This document shows positions 7,439 through 14,732 of a DNA stretch of 15,626 bases, one piece after another (within the stretch, counting starts at the first letter, position 1; every line of letters begins with the position of its first letter). Location of the stretch: assembly GCA_964649095.1 (NCBI GenBank), contig CAZYPH010000048.1, positions 1 through 15,626 on the forward strand. The letters are read 5' to 3'. Below the pieces are notes generated by a model. It searched no databases, was not told the DNA's origin, and worked only from the letters and a program-made list of their open reading frames with translations. Origin of the DNA: CAZYPH01 sp964649095. GTDB taxonomy: Bacteria; Bdellovibrionota; UBA1018; UBA923. Position numbers and translations under genes: made by a program.

Positions 7439-8713
7439 ATGAAAAAGTTTATATTAAGAGATTCTACAACAAAAAAAAATTTGACCACTACCGTTGTGCT
7501 TAGTTGTTTGTTGCCGAGCCTTTTTGTTTTTCTAGCGTCGTGTGCCGGGTTACGCCAAGCAGTCAAAAGTTCTTTAGGCGGTGATTTACCGATAGTAGTC
7601 GAAAACGATACGACCGAGGCCTTGCCAGACCTATTAAAACGCGAAGTCAATCAAACTAACTTTCCAATCCCTAGTAGTTTGGCATTAGAACAGCGTACCA
7701 ATTTTAAGTTGTGGGAGGCGGCGCCTGCGCAATGTTATCTTTTGAAGGACTCCACTTCTGTTGCGGCGAACTTACGAAAAGAAGTGCAGGCAATTCTAGC
7801 GAATATTAGTAATCAAGACAGTCTGATAAAAGATTCTGCAAACGTTTCCGTTGAAATGTTTCATGGATCGCCGGGATTAGTTTTTGAGGTTCAGTTTGTT
7901 CACGGCAAAAAGATTGGCAGCGTGAAGGCCGTCTCTGTTTTGTTAGAAGACTCTAATCTCATATGCACTCATGCGCAGTTAGGTTATCGGCGAACTCTAA
8001 AAACTTTAGTCAGTAAGTTAATTGAAAAAACCTATCAAACCGATCAAGACGAACTATTTCGAGAAGTACACGCCATGCATTTTAACGATGAGCCGATTGG
8101 ATTTTTATTTTTCCATGTCCATCAGCTTCCGGATCAGGGGCTCGGTACCAAGGTTTCTGTAAACAAACTTTTGCCATTAGCGAACAATGACATTTTAGCG
8201 ATTGATGATCTTGAAATCGAAAATAGTCGGGATGGTAAAACGGTTGATGCTGGGGTGTACCAAACACTCACGAACGGTATTTTTGACATGGATCTCAAAC
8301 TAAAGCGTATAGATGTCCAAAACTATGAAGTTGGCGGAGAGTTCGAAAAGTCATCCACTGCCTTTAAGTTGTCATCGAAGAAAGGTCTCGTAACACATGT
8401 TGCTGAAGCTATCGAGCTATCGAGCATGTTACAAAACGGCCAGCGAGAATTGCACTTTGAAGAGTTTCGTCCGGGTACGACTCCCAATAAAGTTAATCAA
8501 ACAATGTGTCGATTTGAGAAAAAATTGCCGAAGGGGCGTATTCAAATTGAGGAAAAATTTTCCAAATACACGGCAAAAAGTATCATCGATAATGAGGGTC
8601 TTTATGAAAAGACCACTCTTACGCTCTCAAACGGCATTTTAAGCAGTGAGAGAATTTTTCAGTCGGAAAATTTTGAGCGAGTGCGGGCCTACTTAGGATC
8701 ACGTTCCAATTAG
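7439..8713 (+). CDS. Putative lipoprotein of unknown function
   Basis: I do not recognise this 424-residue protein. Its N-terminus has basic residues, a hydrophobic core (about 19-31) and a lipobox L32-A-S-C35, so it is probably lipidated on Cys35 after signal peptidase II cleavage and anchored to the inner or outer membrane. No Asp follows the Cys, so an outer-membrane destination is possible under the E. coli +2 rule, though that rule may not hold in this organism. The mature part is mixed alpha/beta, without membrane helices or a motif I can name. The beta-strand-rich second half (about 230-420) and even length suggest two domains. It begins 79 bp after the glycosyltransferase and is convergent with the PAP2 gene, 15 bp away. 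It has a weak A/G-rich stretch but no canonical ribosome site upstream of the ATG. Confidence 0.85.
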   Translation: MKKFILRDSTTKKNLTTTVVLSCLLPSLFVFLASCAGLRQAVKSSLGGDLPIVVENDTTEALPDLLKREVNQTNFPIPSSLALEQRTNFKLWEAAPAQCYLLKDSTSVAANLRKEVQAILANISNQDSLIKDSANVSVEMFHGSPGLVFEVQFVHGKKIGSVKAVSVLLEDSNLICTHAQLGYRRTLKTLVSKLIEKTYQTDQDELFREVHAMHFNDEPIGFLFFHVHQLPDQGLGTKVSVNKLLPLANNDILAIDDLEIENSRDGKTVDAGVYQTLTNGIFDMDLKLKRIDVQNYEVGGEFEKSSTAFKLSSKKGLVTHVAEAIELSSMLQNGQRELHFEEFRPGTTPNKVNQTMCRFEKKLPKGRIQIEEKFSKYTAKSIIDNEGLYEKTTLTLSNGILSSERIFQSENFERVRAYLGSRSN

Positions 8714-8728
8714 TGACAACCTCAGGGG

Positions 8729-9682
8729 TTACAAACGCAGCAAAAGATTCCGCATTGTGATGGGTGTGTTAGGAAAATCTCGCCGCTCTTGATACCAGCG
8801 CACCCCAATTAATACCGCTATCGCGAGTGCGATGCCTTGAATGACATCCATGATGTAGTGGTGGTTCAAATACACGGCAGAAAAACACATCAGTAGAAAG
8901 AAGAAGGCTGATGGTATGCGGAATTTTTTTACCACCAAACAACACCAGAATACTAAGAGTGGGTAAGAAACGTGTAGGCTCGGGTAGGCTCCGTAAATGT
9001 CGACCGCTTGCCCATACATCACATCAAAAAAATGTGTTCCGAGTAATTTATCAAAACGTGCCGCACCGCCTGGGTCCGACGCTACCCGCATAATCGGCTC
9101 AAACCCATGTTTTGTAATGAACCAAGGGGGCGCTGCGGGGTAAATATAGTACACAGCAAACCCTAGAATATTAACTATCAGAAAACTAAGTCCTAGAGAT
9201 TCTAACAGTCTATAATGGCGTTTTACAAAAAGTATAAAACCACAGCTTAGGTATTCCGCAACAAACGTTATGTAGGCAAAACCACACATAAAGTCGAGTA
9301 TCGCAAAAGTATTATTTTGCCAGAACTCGTTGGGCGTCAGGCGTTCGCCGTTAACGTTAATGCCAAAAAACATTTTTTCATATTCATAGGGCTCGCGAAC
9401 GTGAATGTGGCCCTCAACCAGTTCCCAATAAAAGTAGCGCATAAAGTCATAAATGACGCCGGTTAAAATAAAGGGAAAGAAATAGCGCAAAAAACGTCGA
9501 GTTGTCGGATTATAGGCATCCAAAAAACCTAACAGCCCAATGAGAACATGGCGTGTTTGTAAACCGCCCAGAATAGCAATTGTTAGTATATACAATAATC
9601 CTAATACAATTGGCCAAACGCGTTTGGTCATGGATGGATGATTAGGGGCTGGTAATAGGGCAATTTGCAATCGATTTAGCAT
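8729..9682 (-). CDS. Aur1-like PAP2-superfamily membrane protein (inositol-phospholipid/sphingolipid transferase-like)
   Basis: This 317-residue protein has about six membrane helices and the PAP2 catalytic motifs in order. They are YPAAPPW (181-187), GAYPSLHVSYP with H237 (motif C2), and HYIMD with H275 and D279 (motif C3). The YP-x-x-PPW plus PSLHVSYP combination marks the Aur1/IPC-synthase-like branch rather than plain phosphatidate phosphatases. Relatives move a phospho-head group such as phosphoinositol between lipids, or dephosphorylate lipids. The actual substrate is not known. A second possible start is Met18 (9629-9631), which would remove a non-membrane N-terminal tail. The gene is divergent from the exported protein at 9758 across a 75-bp AT-rich gap in which I could not identify a convincing promoter. 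Neighbouring glycosyltransferase and flippase genes make an envelope-lipid role plausible. Confidence 0.83.
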   Translation of the reverse strand: MLNRLQIALLPAPNHPSMTKRVWPIVLGLLYILTIAILGGLQTRHVLIGLLGFLDAYNPTTRRFLRYFFPFILTGVIYDFMRYFYWELVEGHIHVREPYEYEKMFFGINVNGERLTPNEFWQNNTFAILDFMCGFAYITFVAEYLSCGFILFVKRHYRLLESLGLSFLIVNILGFAVYYIYPAAPPWFITKHGFEPIMRVASDPGGAARFDKLLGTHFFDVMYGQAVDIYGAYPSLHVSYPLLVFWCCLVVKKFRIPSAFFFLLMCFSAVYLNHHYIMDVIQGIALAIAVLIGVRWYQERRDFPNTPITMRNLLLRL

Positions 9683-9757
9683 ATTATTTTTTAAATATTT
9701 GGTAACTTGTAACGAACCTGTTTGCCGACGTTAATGGTCGTAAAGTATCAATAATCT

Positions 9758-10507
9758 ATGAAACGTTATGGCTCGAGATATTTCATGGGTAGCGTGTTTC
9801 GTCAAAATGTAGATCGCCTTGTAGCGTGTGGCCTATTTTTTGGGGGATCCGCTATTGTGGGCGCTTTTATGTGCACTTATACGGCGAACGCCAACTGTTT
9901 CGATTTTTCAAAGGCGCCCGGTGCCGCCCGACTTATTCCGCCGAATACGCTGAGCTGGATTGACGAACCCCTCCGCCCAGATAGCCCCATCAGATGGCAT
10001 CGTCAGGCTTATGTTAAGGCGGCGACGGGTGATAGCTCAGAAAATATTAACCATGGCCTTGTAAAAGCAGAACTCCCCCGCTCGGTACCATCGTTAATTG
10101 AAGCTTTAAAAGACCACAACAACTTAAAATCGCCCAAAGCGACGATTGTTGAGACGGTCGAAGTGTCTGAGCCATCGCGATGGATTAAGAATATTCGATT
10201 CGAAGTAAATCCCTTTCCGTTTGTTTATGTTCGTTGGCAAGAGCGCTGGTGCTTTTTTGCTCGAGAAATGCCCTCTGCCGATCACGCTAAGCCTCAGAAA
10301 ATGTGGTTAATAAATTATGAAAAAGTAGATGGTACTTCGCATATTTCGCATCTCTGCGGTAGCATTGAGCTGGTTAGCCTTGCCGATGCCGATCGGTCTG
10401 AGATCACGTATTATGAACAGGTTCGTGCGACCAATCGAACAGCACAAGATACGTTGGCTGGACTTCGAGGTACAGTAGAAACTCTTTTGAAAGTGACGAA
10501 ACCATAA
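9758..10507 (+). CDS. Exported protein, possibly START/SRPBCC-like
   Basis: This 249-residue protein begins with a signal peptide. The hydrophobic core is at about 24-38, with likely cleavage near TANA-NC (41-46). Starting at Met10 (9785) would give an equally good signal. The body has the pattern of a helix-grip (START/SRPBCC, polyketide-cyclase-like) protein. Strands with alternating hydrophobic residues at about 140-165 and 185-215 precede a C-terminal amphipathic helix with a GLRGTVETLLK segment at about 235-245. Such proteins hold a hydrophobic ligand in a central cavity. The assignment is tentative, because the match is by pattern only. Its stop shares one base with the following membrane methyltransferase start (taATG), so the two are likely cotranslated. 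It faces the PAP2 gene divergently. Confidence 0.75.
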   Translation: MKRYGSRYFMGSVFRQNVDRLVACGLFFGGSAIVGAFMCTYTANANCFDFSKAPGAARLIPPNTLSWIDEPLRPDSPIRWHRQAYVKAATGDSSENINHGLVKAELPRSVPSLIEALKDHNNLKSPKATIVETVEVSEPSRWIKNIRFEVNPFPFVYVRWQERWCFFAREMPSADHAKPQKMWLINYEKVDGTSHISHLCGSIELVSLADADRSEITYYEQVRATNRTAQDTLAGLRGTVETLLKVTKP

Positions 10508-11103
10508 TGATAATTTTACGAACCCTACAAAATATTTATTCTGCTACGATCGACCGCTCTAAGTTTCGTGAAGTGGCGTCTCGCTATGCGGTCTTTGTGA
10601 TTCCAATTTTGTGGCTGATTTTGAGTGAAAATCCGACGGTAAACTGGCAAGCCTTGTGGCTAATTGGGTTCGGAGTTTTTATTCGTGCCTGGGGTGCAGG
10701 GCATTTATATAAAGACCAGCGTTTAGCGAATGGTGGTCCGTATTTGTTTGTACGACATCCATTATATTTAGGTTCTTGTATATTAGCCTTGGGCCTTATT
10801 GTGGCGATGCATAGTTGGCCTGTTGCAATTTCATTAGGCACCCTAACGTTGTTGACCTATGTGCATACTGTGCGCCATGAAGAGTCTAATTTGCGCAAAC
10901 GTTTTCAGGGCTCTTATGAGAGTTATGCCAAACGGGCTGGTCCATTGTGGCCAAAACCGCGAGGAATTTGGGCAATATTAAAGGGTCTAGTGCCTGGAAC
11001 TACTCGGTTTTCGATTCAGCAGTATTTAAAAAACCGTGAATACGAGTGTTTGCTTGGAGTCGTTGCCGTATTGATTATTTTTTACTTTGGCGCACAGCGC
11101 TAG
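10507..11103 (+). CDS. Isoprenylcysteine carboxyl methyltransferase / phospholipid methyltransferase-like membrane protein
   Basis: This 198-residue protein has about four to five membrane helices and the ICMT/PEMT motif. GGPYLFVRHPLYLGS (76-90) is followed about 35 residues later by RHEESNLRKRF (123-133) and Y-x-x-Y-x-x-R (137-143). In this family the RHP and EE residues lie in the S-adenosylmethionine site. Enzymes methylate lipid or other membrane-dissolved substrates, and the bacterial substrates are mostly unknown. The ATG overlaps the stop of the preceding exported-protein gene by one base, and a DusC-like gene starts 6 bp after its stop. I infer inner-membrane location. No Shine-Dalgarno sequence is visible. 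Confidence 0.88.
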   Translation: MIILRTLQNIYSATIDRSKFREVASRYAVFVIPILWLILSENPTVNWQALWLIGFGVFIRAWGAGHLYKDQRLANGGPYLFVRHPLYLGSCILALGLIVAMHSWPVAISLGTLTLLTYVHTVRHEESNLRKRFQGSYESYAKRAGPLWPKPRGIWAILKGLVPGTTRFSIQQYLKNREYECLLGVVAVLIIFYFGAQR

Positions 11104-11109
11104 TTACGC

Positions 11110-12075
11110 TTGTTTATACATAGTTATTTACCTGCCGTTGTTTTAGCACCTATGGAGGGGGTGACAGATGCCACGATGCGCTCGTTTTTGACAGCGCTCG
11201 GGGGCTACAGGTATTGTGTGACCGAGTTCATTCGTATTAGCAACAACGTGCCATCTGAGCGTGCGTTTAGAAAACATGTACCTGAGTTGCAACAGGGTAG
11301 TCTAACGCCGAGTCGTGTTCCGGTACAAGTGCAGTTATTGGGTGGCGATGTCGACTTGTTAACTCAAAGCGCCCTATCAGCGGTTGCAGCAGGCGCTACG
11401 GCCGTCGATATTAATTTTGGGTGTCCTGCTCCAATCGTCAATCGCCACGATGGCGGGGCCGCTCTTCTAAAATACCCAGATCGTATATATAATATCATAA
11501 ATACGTTACGCATGACCTTGCCTCGCAGTATTCCAGTTTCTGCAAAATTGCGTTTGGGATTTGAAAACCCTGAAGATATTTTTTTTAACGCACAACAAGT
11601 AGAACGCGCCGGCGCAGATTGGATAACGATACATGCTCGTACAAAAATTCAAGGTTACCGTCCACCTGCACATTGGCATTTTATCGCAAAAGTTCGAGAG
11701 CGTTTAAATATTCCCGTCGTGGCAAATGGGGATATTTGGGATTTTGAAGCCTTTAAACGGTGTCACGAATTAACAAAATGCCAGCATTTTATGTTGGGGC
11801 GTAGTGCGCTAGCGAATCCATTTTTAGCGCGAGAAATAGAGCGCTTTTTTAATAGGTCTCAATCGTCTGCCGAGAGTGCAGACCGAACGTTGCCCGTCTT
11901 TTGGTCTAATGTATTTCAAAAATTTGCCTCGCATGCGCAGCAGGGTGATGGTTATGTGTTGTCACGCATTAAAATGTGGGTGTCTATGATCTCTATTTCT
12001 ACTCCAGTCACCTGGGGTCAAAGTGTAAAGCGGGCGCAATCTTTAGAAGAAGTTTTTGAAATCTTAAATCGTTAA
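11110..12075 (+). CDS. dusC: tRNA-dihydrouridine synthase, DusC-like
   Basis: This 321-residue flavoprotein has the Dus TIM-barrel signatures: LAPMEGVTD (12-20), INFGCPAP with the catalytic Cys at 105, HDGGAALLK, HARTKIQGY, VVANGDIWD and MLGRSALANP. It reduces uridine to dihydrouridine in the tRNA D-loop using FMN and NADPH. The segment CVTEFIRISNNVPSERAF (36-53) and the C-terminal RIKMWVS resemble DusC (U16-specific in E. coli) more than DusA or DusB, so I call the subtype with moderate confidence. The start is TTG: it is the only usable start before the first barrel strand, and the first internal ATG would cut into the FMN-binding LAPMEG motif. It lies 6 bp after the methyltransferase stop with no clear ribosome site, so coupling is possible. 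Confidence 0.88.
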   Translation: MFIHSYLPAVVLAPMEGVTDATMRSFLTALGGYRYCVTEFIRISNNVPSERAFRKHVPELQQGSLTPSRVPVQVQLLGGDVDLLTQSALSAVAAGATAVDINFGCPAPIVNRHDGGAALLKYPDRIYNIINTLRMTLPRSIPVSAKLRLGFENPEDIFFNAQQVERAGADWITIHARTKIQGYRPPAHWHFIAKVRERLNIPVVANGDIWDFEAFKRCHELTKCQHFMLGRSALANPFLAREIERFFNRSQSSAESADRTLPVFWSNVFQKFASHAQQGDGYVLSRIKMWVSMISISTPVTWGQSVKRAQSLEEVFEILNR

Positions 12076-12102
12076 CCTTGTTAGTATTGTGGGAAACGCC
12101 CG

Positions 12103-13185
12103 ATGTGGAACTCTAAACAGGCCCAAAACAACGATCTCAACAAGACTCAATTGAAAATATGGCAATACGCTGATCTCTCGTTAAAAAAGTGGGGTGGTGT
12201 TGAAACGCATATTCGTAGCGTCTCGGATGCTCTTCATCGTACCGGGGTGGAGGTTCATATCTCGAAAGAACTACCTCCGTGGTTGAATGGCGTGAATACC
12301 TCGACGGTCACCATTTTGCATACCCATGGTATTGCAACGCCTTCGCTATCGATGCTGCGCTGCTATGGACGCTGGGCTTCATTGGTTTCAACGGCCAAAA
12401 AAAATGTAATTTGGATGCACGTCGCTCACGGCACCAGTATTGGTCGCCTCATCGCCTGTGGCGAATATTTTAGTCGTAGTGGTTGGTTGGGCACAGCACG
12501 CGACTTTGTGCCAGCCCAAGCAGCTGCCTCGGTTGTGGCTGTGAGCGAGCAAGTGCGGTCAGAATTAAAACGTTATTTTAAGATAAAGACACCCATTGCT
12601 GTAATTTCGAATGGGGTTCATTCTAATATATATAATAAAATAGATATGTTATCTAGTAGCCGACGCATCGCTTTTGTCGGTCGTGGAACAGATTACGTAA
12701 AAAATCTTGAGACACTTATCAAAGCCGCCCAGATTGCCCACGAAAGCTGCAGTCGTGTAGGAGATAACAGTGTTGCGCCGTTTGAATTATTATTGATTCC
12801 CGGTGATCCCCGATTTCATGGGCTGTCCTTTATTAAAGAGTTTGATAACACTCCGGTTGGTCCTGAAGCGGTGGCTGCGCAATTGCGTGCGTGCCGCGCC
12901 GTTGTTTTACCGTCATTTTATGAAAGCGACGGAATTGTTTTGCGAGAGGCCCAAGCCATGGGCCTTTATATAGTTGCAAGCGACACACCGTCGATTCGGC
13001 AGAATCTATCGGGCTATGAAAATGCTGTTTTAATTAATCCACACAATGTAGAGGCTCTTGCAGAGGTATTAATAAAAGCCTCTAGCATCGTTTACACCCC
13101 GACACCTCGGGTGCGCGATTGGGATGCGGTAGCCCAAGATTTTTTAAACCTCTATCGAACACAATTACAGTCGAGTGCACTATAA
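12103..13185 (+). CDS. Family-4-type (GT-B) glycosyltransferase
   Basis: This 360-residue protein fits the retaining GT-B fold. The N-terminal half has the glycine-rich acceptor loop KKWGGVETHIRSV (28-40) and HTHG (73-76). The linker VVAVSEQV (144-151) leads to VISNGVHSNIY (167-177). The C-terminal donor half has AFVGRGTDYVKN and the EX7E motif E274-E282 in SFYESDGIVLREAQAMG. It transfers a sugar from a nucleotide-sugar donor, probably on the cytoplasmic face of the inner membrane. The sugar is unknown. The stop abuts the ATG of the flippase gene, so both are likely part of one lipid-linked glycan pathway. A GGGAAA stretch lies 9 bp before the ATG, a weak ribosome site. An AT-rich stretch at about 12626-12650 encodes SNIYNKIDM and looks ordinary for the gene. 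Confidence 0.92.
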   Translation: MWNSKQAQNNDLNKTQLKIWQYADLSLKKWGGVETHIRSVSDALHRTGVEVHISKELPPWLNGVNTSTVTILHTHGIATPSLSMLRCYGRWASLVSTAKKNVIWMHVAHGTSIGRLIACGEYFSRSGWLGTARDFVPAQAAASVVAVSEQVRSELKRYFKIKTPIAVISNGVHSNIYNKIDMLSSSRRIAFVGRGTDYVKNLETLIKAAQIAHESCSRVGDNSVAPFELLLIPGDPRFHGLSFIKEFDNTPVGPEAVAAQLRACRAVVLPSFYESDGIVLREAQAMGLYIVASDTPSIRQNLSGYENAVLINPHNVEALAEVLIKASSIVYTPTPRVRDWDAVAQDFLNLYRTQLQSSAL

Positions 13186-14526
13186 ATGAAATTAATTGAC
13201 CGTGTCTGGCAAAAACAAATTCTATTTACTCTGACAGAACATGGATTTGTACGTGTATTAGACGCTCTTGTTACCATTGTTTTGATACGGACGTTAGATA
13301 CCAATAGTTTTGGTTTGTATTCGGTTTATCAAAGTTGGGTGATGCTCCTTCTATTCTTTCTTCCAACAATTGAATTTGTTTTGTTTCGAGAGTACGGCAC
13401 CTTGCGATCGGAGAATCGGCTTTTTAGCGAGCTCCGCCTGTATCGATTCTTTAATATCATTCGATTGTGCTTAGTAGTCGTCTTTGCATTTTTATTTGCA
13501 AGTTTCAGTAAAGAGCAGCCTTACCTAGTTAGGTTGGCGTTAATCGGACTAGCCTTTGCTTTGCCGTTCTCTCATTCGTTTTATAGTTTCATGCGTGAGC
13601 CCCTGCGTTTTGAAATGCGCCAAGGGCTTGTCGCATTTTTGAGTGTGGTTCAACGTGTGTTGTTGCTTGTGGCGCTGCTAAGTGTCGATCATTTGTGGCC
13701 CGGGCACTTGGTAGTTTTAGTGGGTGCTGCGTTAGGTACCTATATTGTATCAGGACTCCTTTGGCGCTGGGCTTTTCGTCAACATTTTGCTGATGACATT
13801 GGTCGTCGTGTCCATGCCGCGTTAGATCGATCTGCTCAGGCACGACGGGTTTGGGTTGTGTTTTCGAGTATTGTTTTCTGGGTCCATGTCAATGGCGTCA
13901 TTAGCCAGTCGGTTCAAACACTAGATGTTTTCTTTCTAAGCCACTTCGATACGGCACTTTCCGATATTGCCGTATATAGTTTGGCGCTAAAGGCAGCCAA
14001 TTTTTTTCAAATGTTACCTATCGCATTGGCGAGTTCCTTTGGTATTTATTTGGCCCGATCAAAAGTGCCCGATACGTTAGTTGGCCATAGTCGGGAACGG
14101 GGACTAGCCTTAAAATTAGCTAGTGTGTTTGTCGTCGGTTCGGTTGCGATGTTGATGGGTGGTTTGTTGGTGGCAGAGCCTCTATTGAGTATTCTAGGCC
14201 GTGGCAAATTGGCCGACCCCGTCGTTTTATCGCAGGCCAAGCAGTATTTTGGTTGGCAGTTAGCTGGGGTGTTATTGTTGGGAGCCGGCCATCCGATTAC
14301 GACGTACATGGGGGCACGAGTGGCTCTGCCACCTCTAGTCCTTAGGGTAGCCTTGCCGTGGGCGTTGTTATCTACGGGGATATTTTATTGGGCCGCACGA
14401 GGGGGCCCGTTGAATACGGCGCAGGCAAATCTTATTGTCTATGGGGGGTTTAATTTGTTGATGTTAGTTCATTTTTTTTGCAACCGAACCACCAAGGTTG
14501 CTTACTTGCGCAAATCGAAAAAATAA
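13186..14526 (+). CDS. MOP-superfamily flippase-like membrane protein (Wzx/MATE-type)
   Basis: This 446-residue protein has around twelve hydrophobic helices spread over its length with short loops. Its N-terminal pattern, GFVRVLDALVTIVLIRTLDTNSFGLYSVYQSWV, matches the first two helices of the polysaccharide-transporter branch (Wzx/RfbX). In that family, lipid-linked oligosaccharides are flipped from the inner to the outer leaflet of the inner membrane. No catalytic motif is expected. The ATG follows the glycosyltransferase stop directly, which supports a shared role in glycan export. A tRNA gene follows 60 bp downstream, with no clear terminator hairpin between them. Confidence 0.85.
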   Translation: MKLIDRVWQKQILFTLTEHGFVRVLDALVTIVLIRTLDTNSFGLYSVYQSWVMLLLFFLPTIEFVLFREYGTLRSENRLFSELRLYRFFNIIRLCLVVVFAFLFASFSKEQPYLVRLALIGLAFALPFSHSFYSFMREPLRFEMRQGLVAFLSVVQRVLLLVALLSVDHLWPGHLVVLVGAALGTYIVSGLLWRWAFRQHFADDIGRRVHAALDRSAQARRVWVVFSSIVFWVHVNGVISQSVQTLDVFFLSHFDTALSDIAVYSLALKAANFFQMLPIALASSFGIYLARSKVPDTLVGHSRERGLALKLASVFVVGSVAMLMGGLLVAEPLLSILGRGKLADPVVLSQAKQYFGWQLAGVLLLGAGHPITTYMGARVALPPLVLRVALPWALLSTGIFYWAARGGPLNTAQANLIVYGGFNLLMLVHFFCNRTTKVAYLRKSKK

Positions 14527-14535
14527 TCTTTCTTC

Positions 14536-14564
14536 TTGAATTCAGCGTCGAACGTGCATAAAAC
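14536..14564 (+). promoter_or_regulatory. Candidate tRNA-Arg promoter
   Basis: TTGAAT (14536-14541) and TAAAAC (14559-14564) are separated by 17 bp, each matching four of six consensus bases. Transcription would begin around 14571, about 16 bases before the mature tRNA. The tRNA could alternatively be read from the upstream operon. Confidence 0.4.
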
Positions 14565-14586
14565 CAAAGCTCATCTCACATATTGC

Positions 14587-14664
14587 GCACCCGTAGCTCA
14601 GTTGGATTAGAGCGTCAGACTACGGATCTGAAGGTCGTAGGTTCGAACCCTTCCGGGTGCGCCA
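14587..14664 (+). tRNA. tRNA-Arg (anticodon ACG), CCA encoded
   Basis: The acceptor stem GCACCCG pairs with CGGGTGC (14654-14660), followed by discriminator G and an encoded CCA. The D arm is GCTC/GAGC. The anticodon stem TCAGA/TCTGA encloses the loop CTACGGA with anticodon ACG at 14622-14624, and the T arm has the loop TTCGAAC with one U-U mismatch in its stem. The A34 of ACG would be deaminated to inosine, so one tRNA reads CGU, CGC and CGA. It lies between the flippase gene and the Fic gene. Confidence 0.97.
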
Positions 14665-14732
14665 TTTTTCAATGGATTTCGTCTTCTTATAAAAACATCA
14701 AGTAAAGTTGTCGGTTTCGTTGGTTCGAGAGT

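Noticed and set aside
7336..7650. A 104-codon minus-strand open frame across the glycosyltransferase end and lipoprotein start.
   Set aside because: It overlaps the lipoprotein signal sequence antisense and shows no recognisable features.
9683..9757. AT-rich divergent gap with several TATAAT-like words (AATAAT on both strands).
   Set aside because: None has a convincing -35 at 16-18 bp, and both AATAAT words would start transcription inside the assigned genes, so no promoter is called.
14708..14726. GGTTCGA-containing stretch after the tRNA, a possible attachment-site copy of the tRNA T-loop region.
   Set aside because: Only about seven bases match in a row; an integrase crossover repeat would normally be longer and include the tRNA 3' end.
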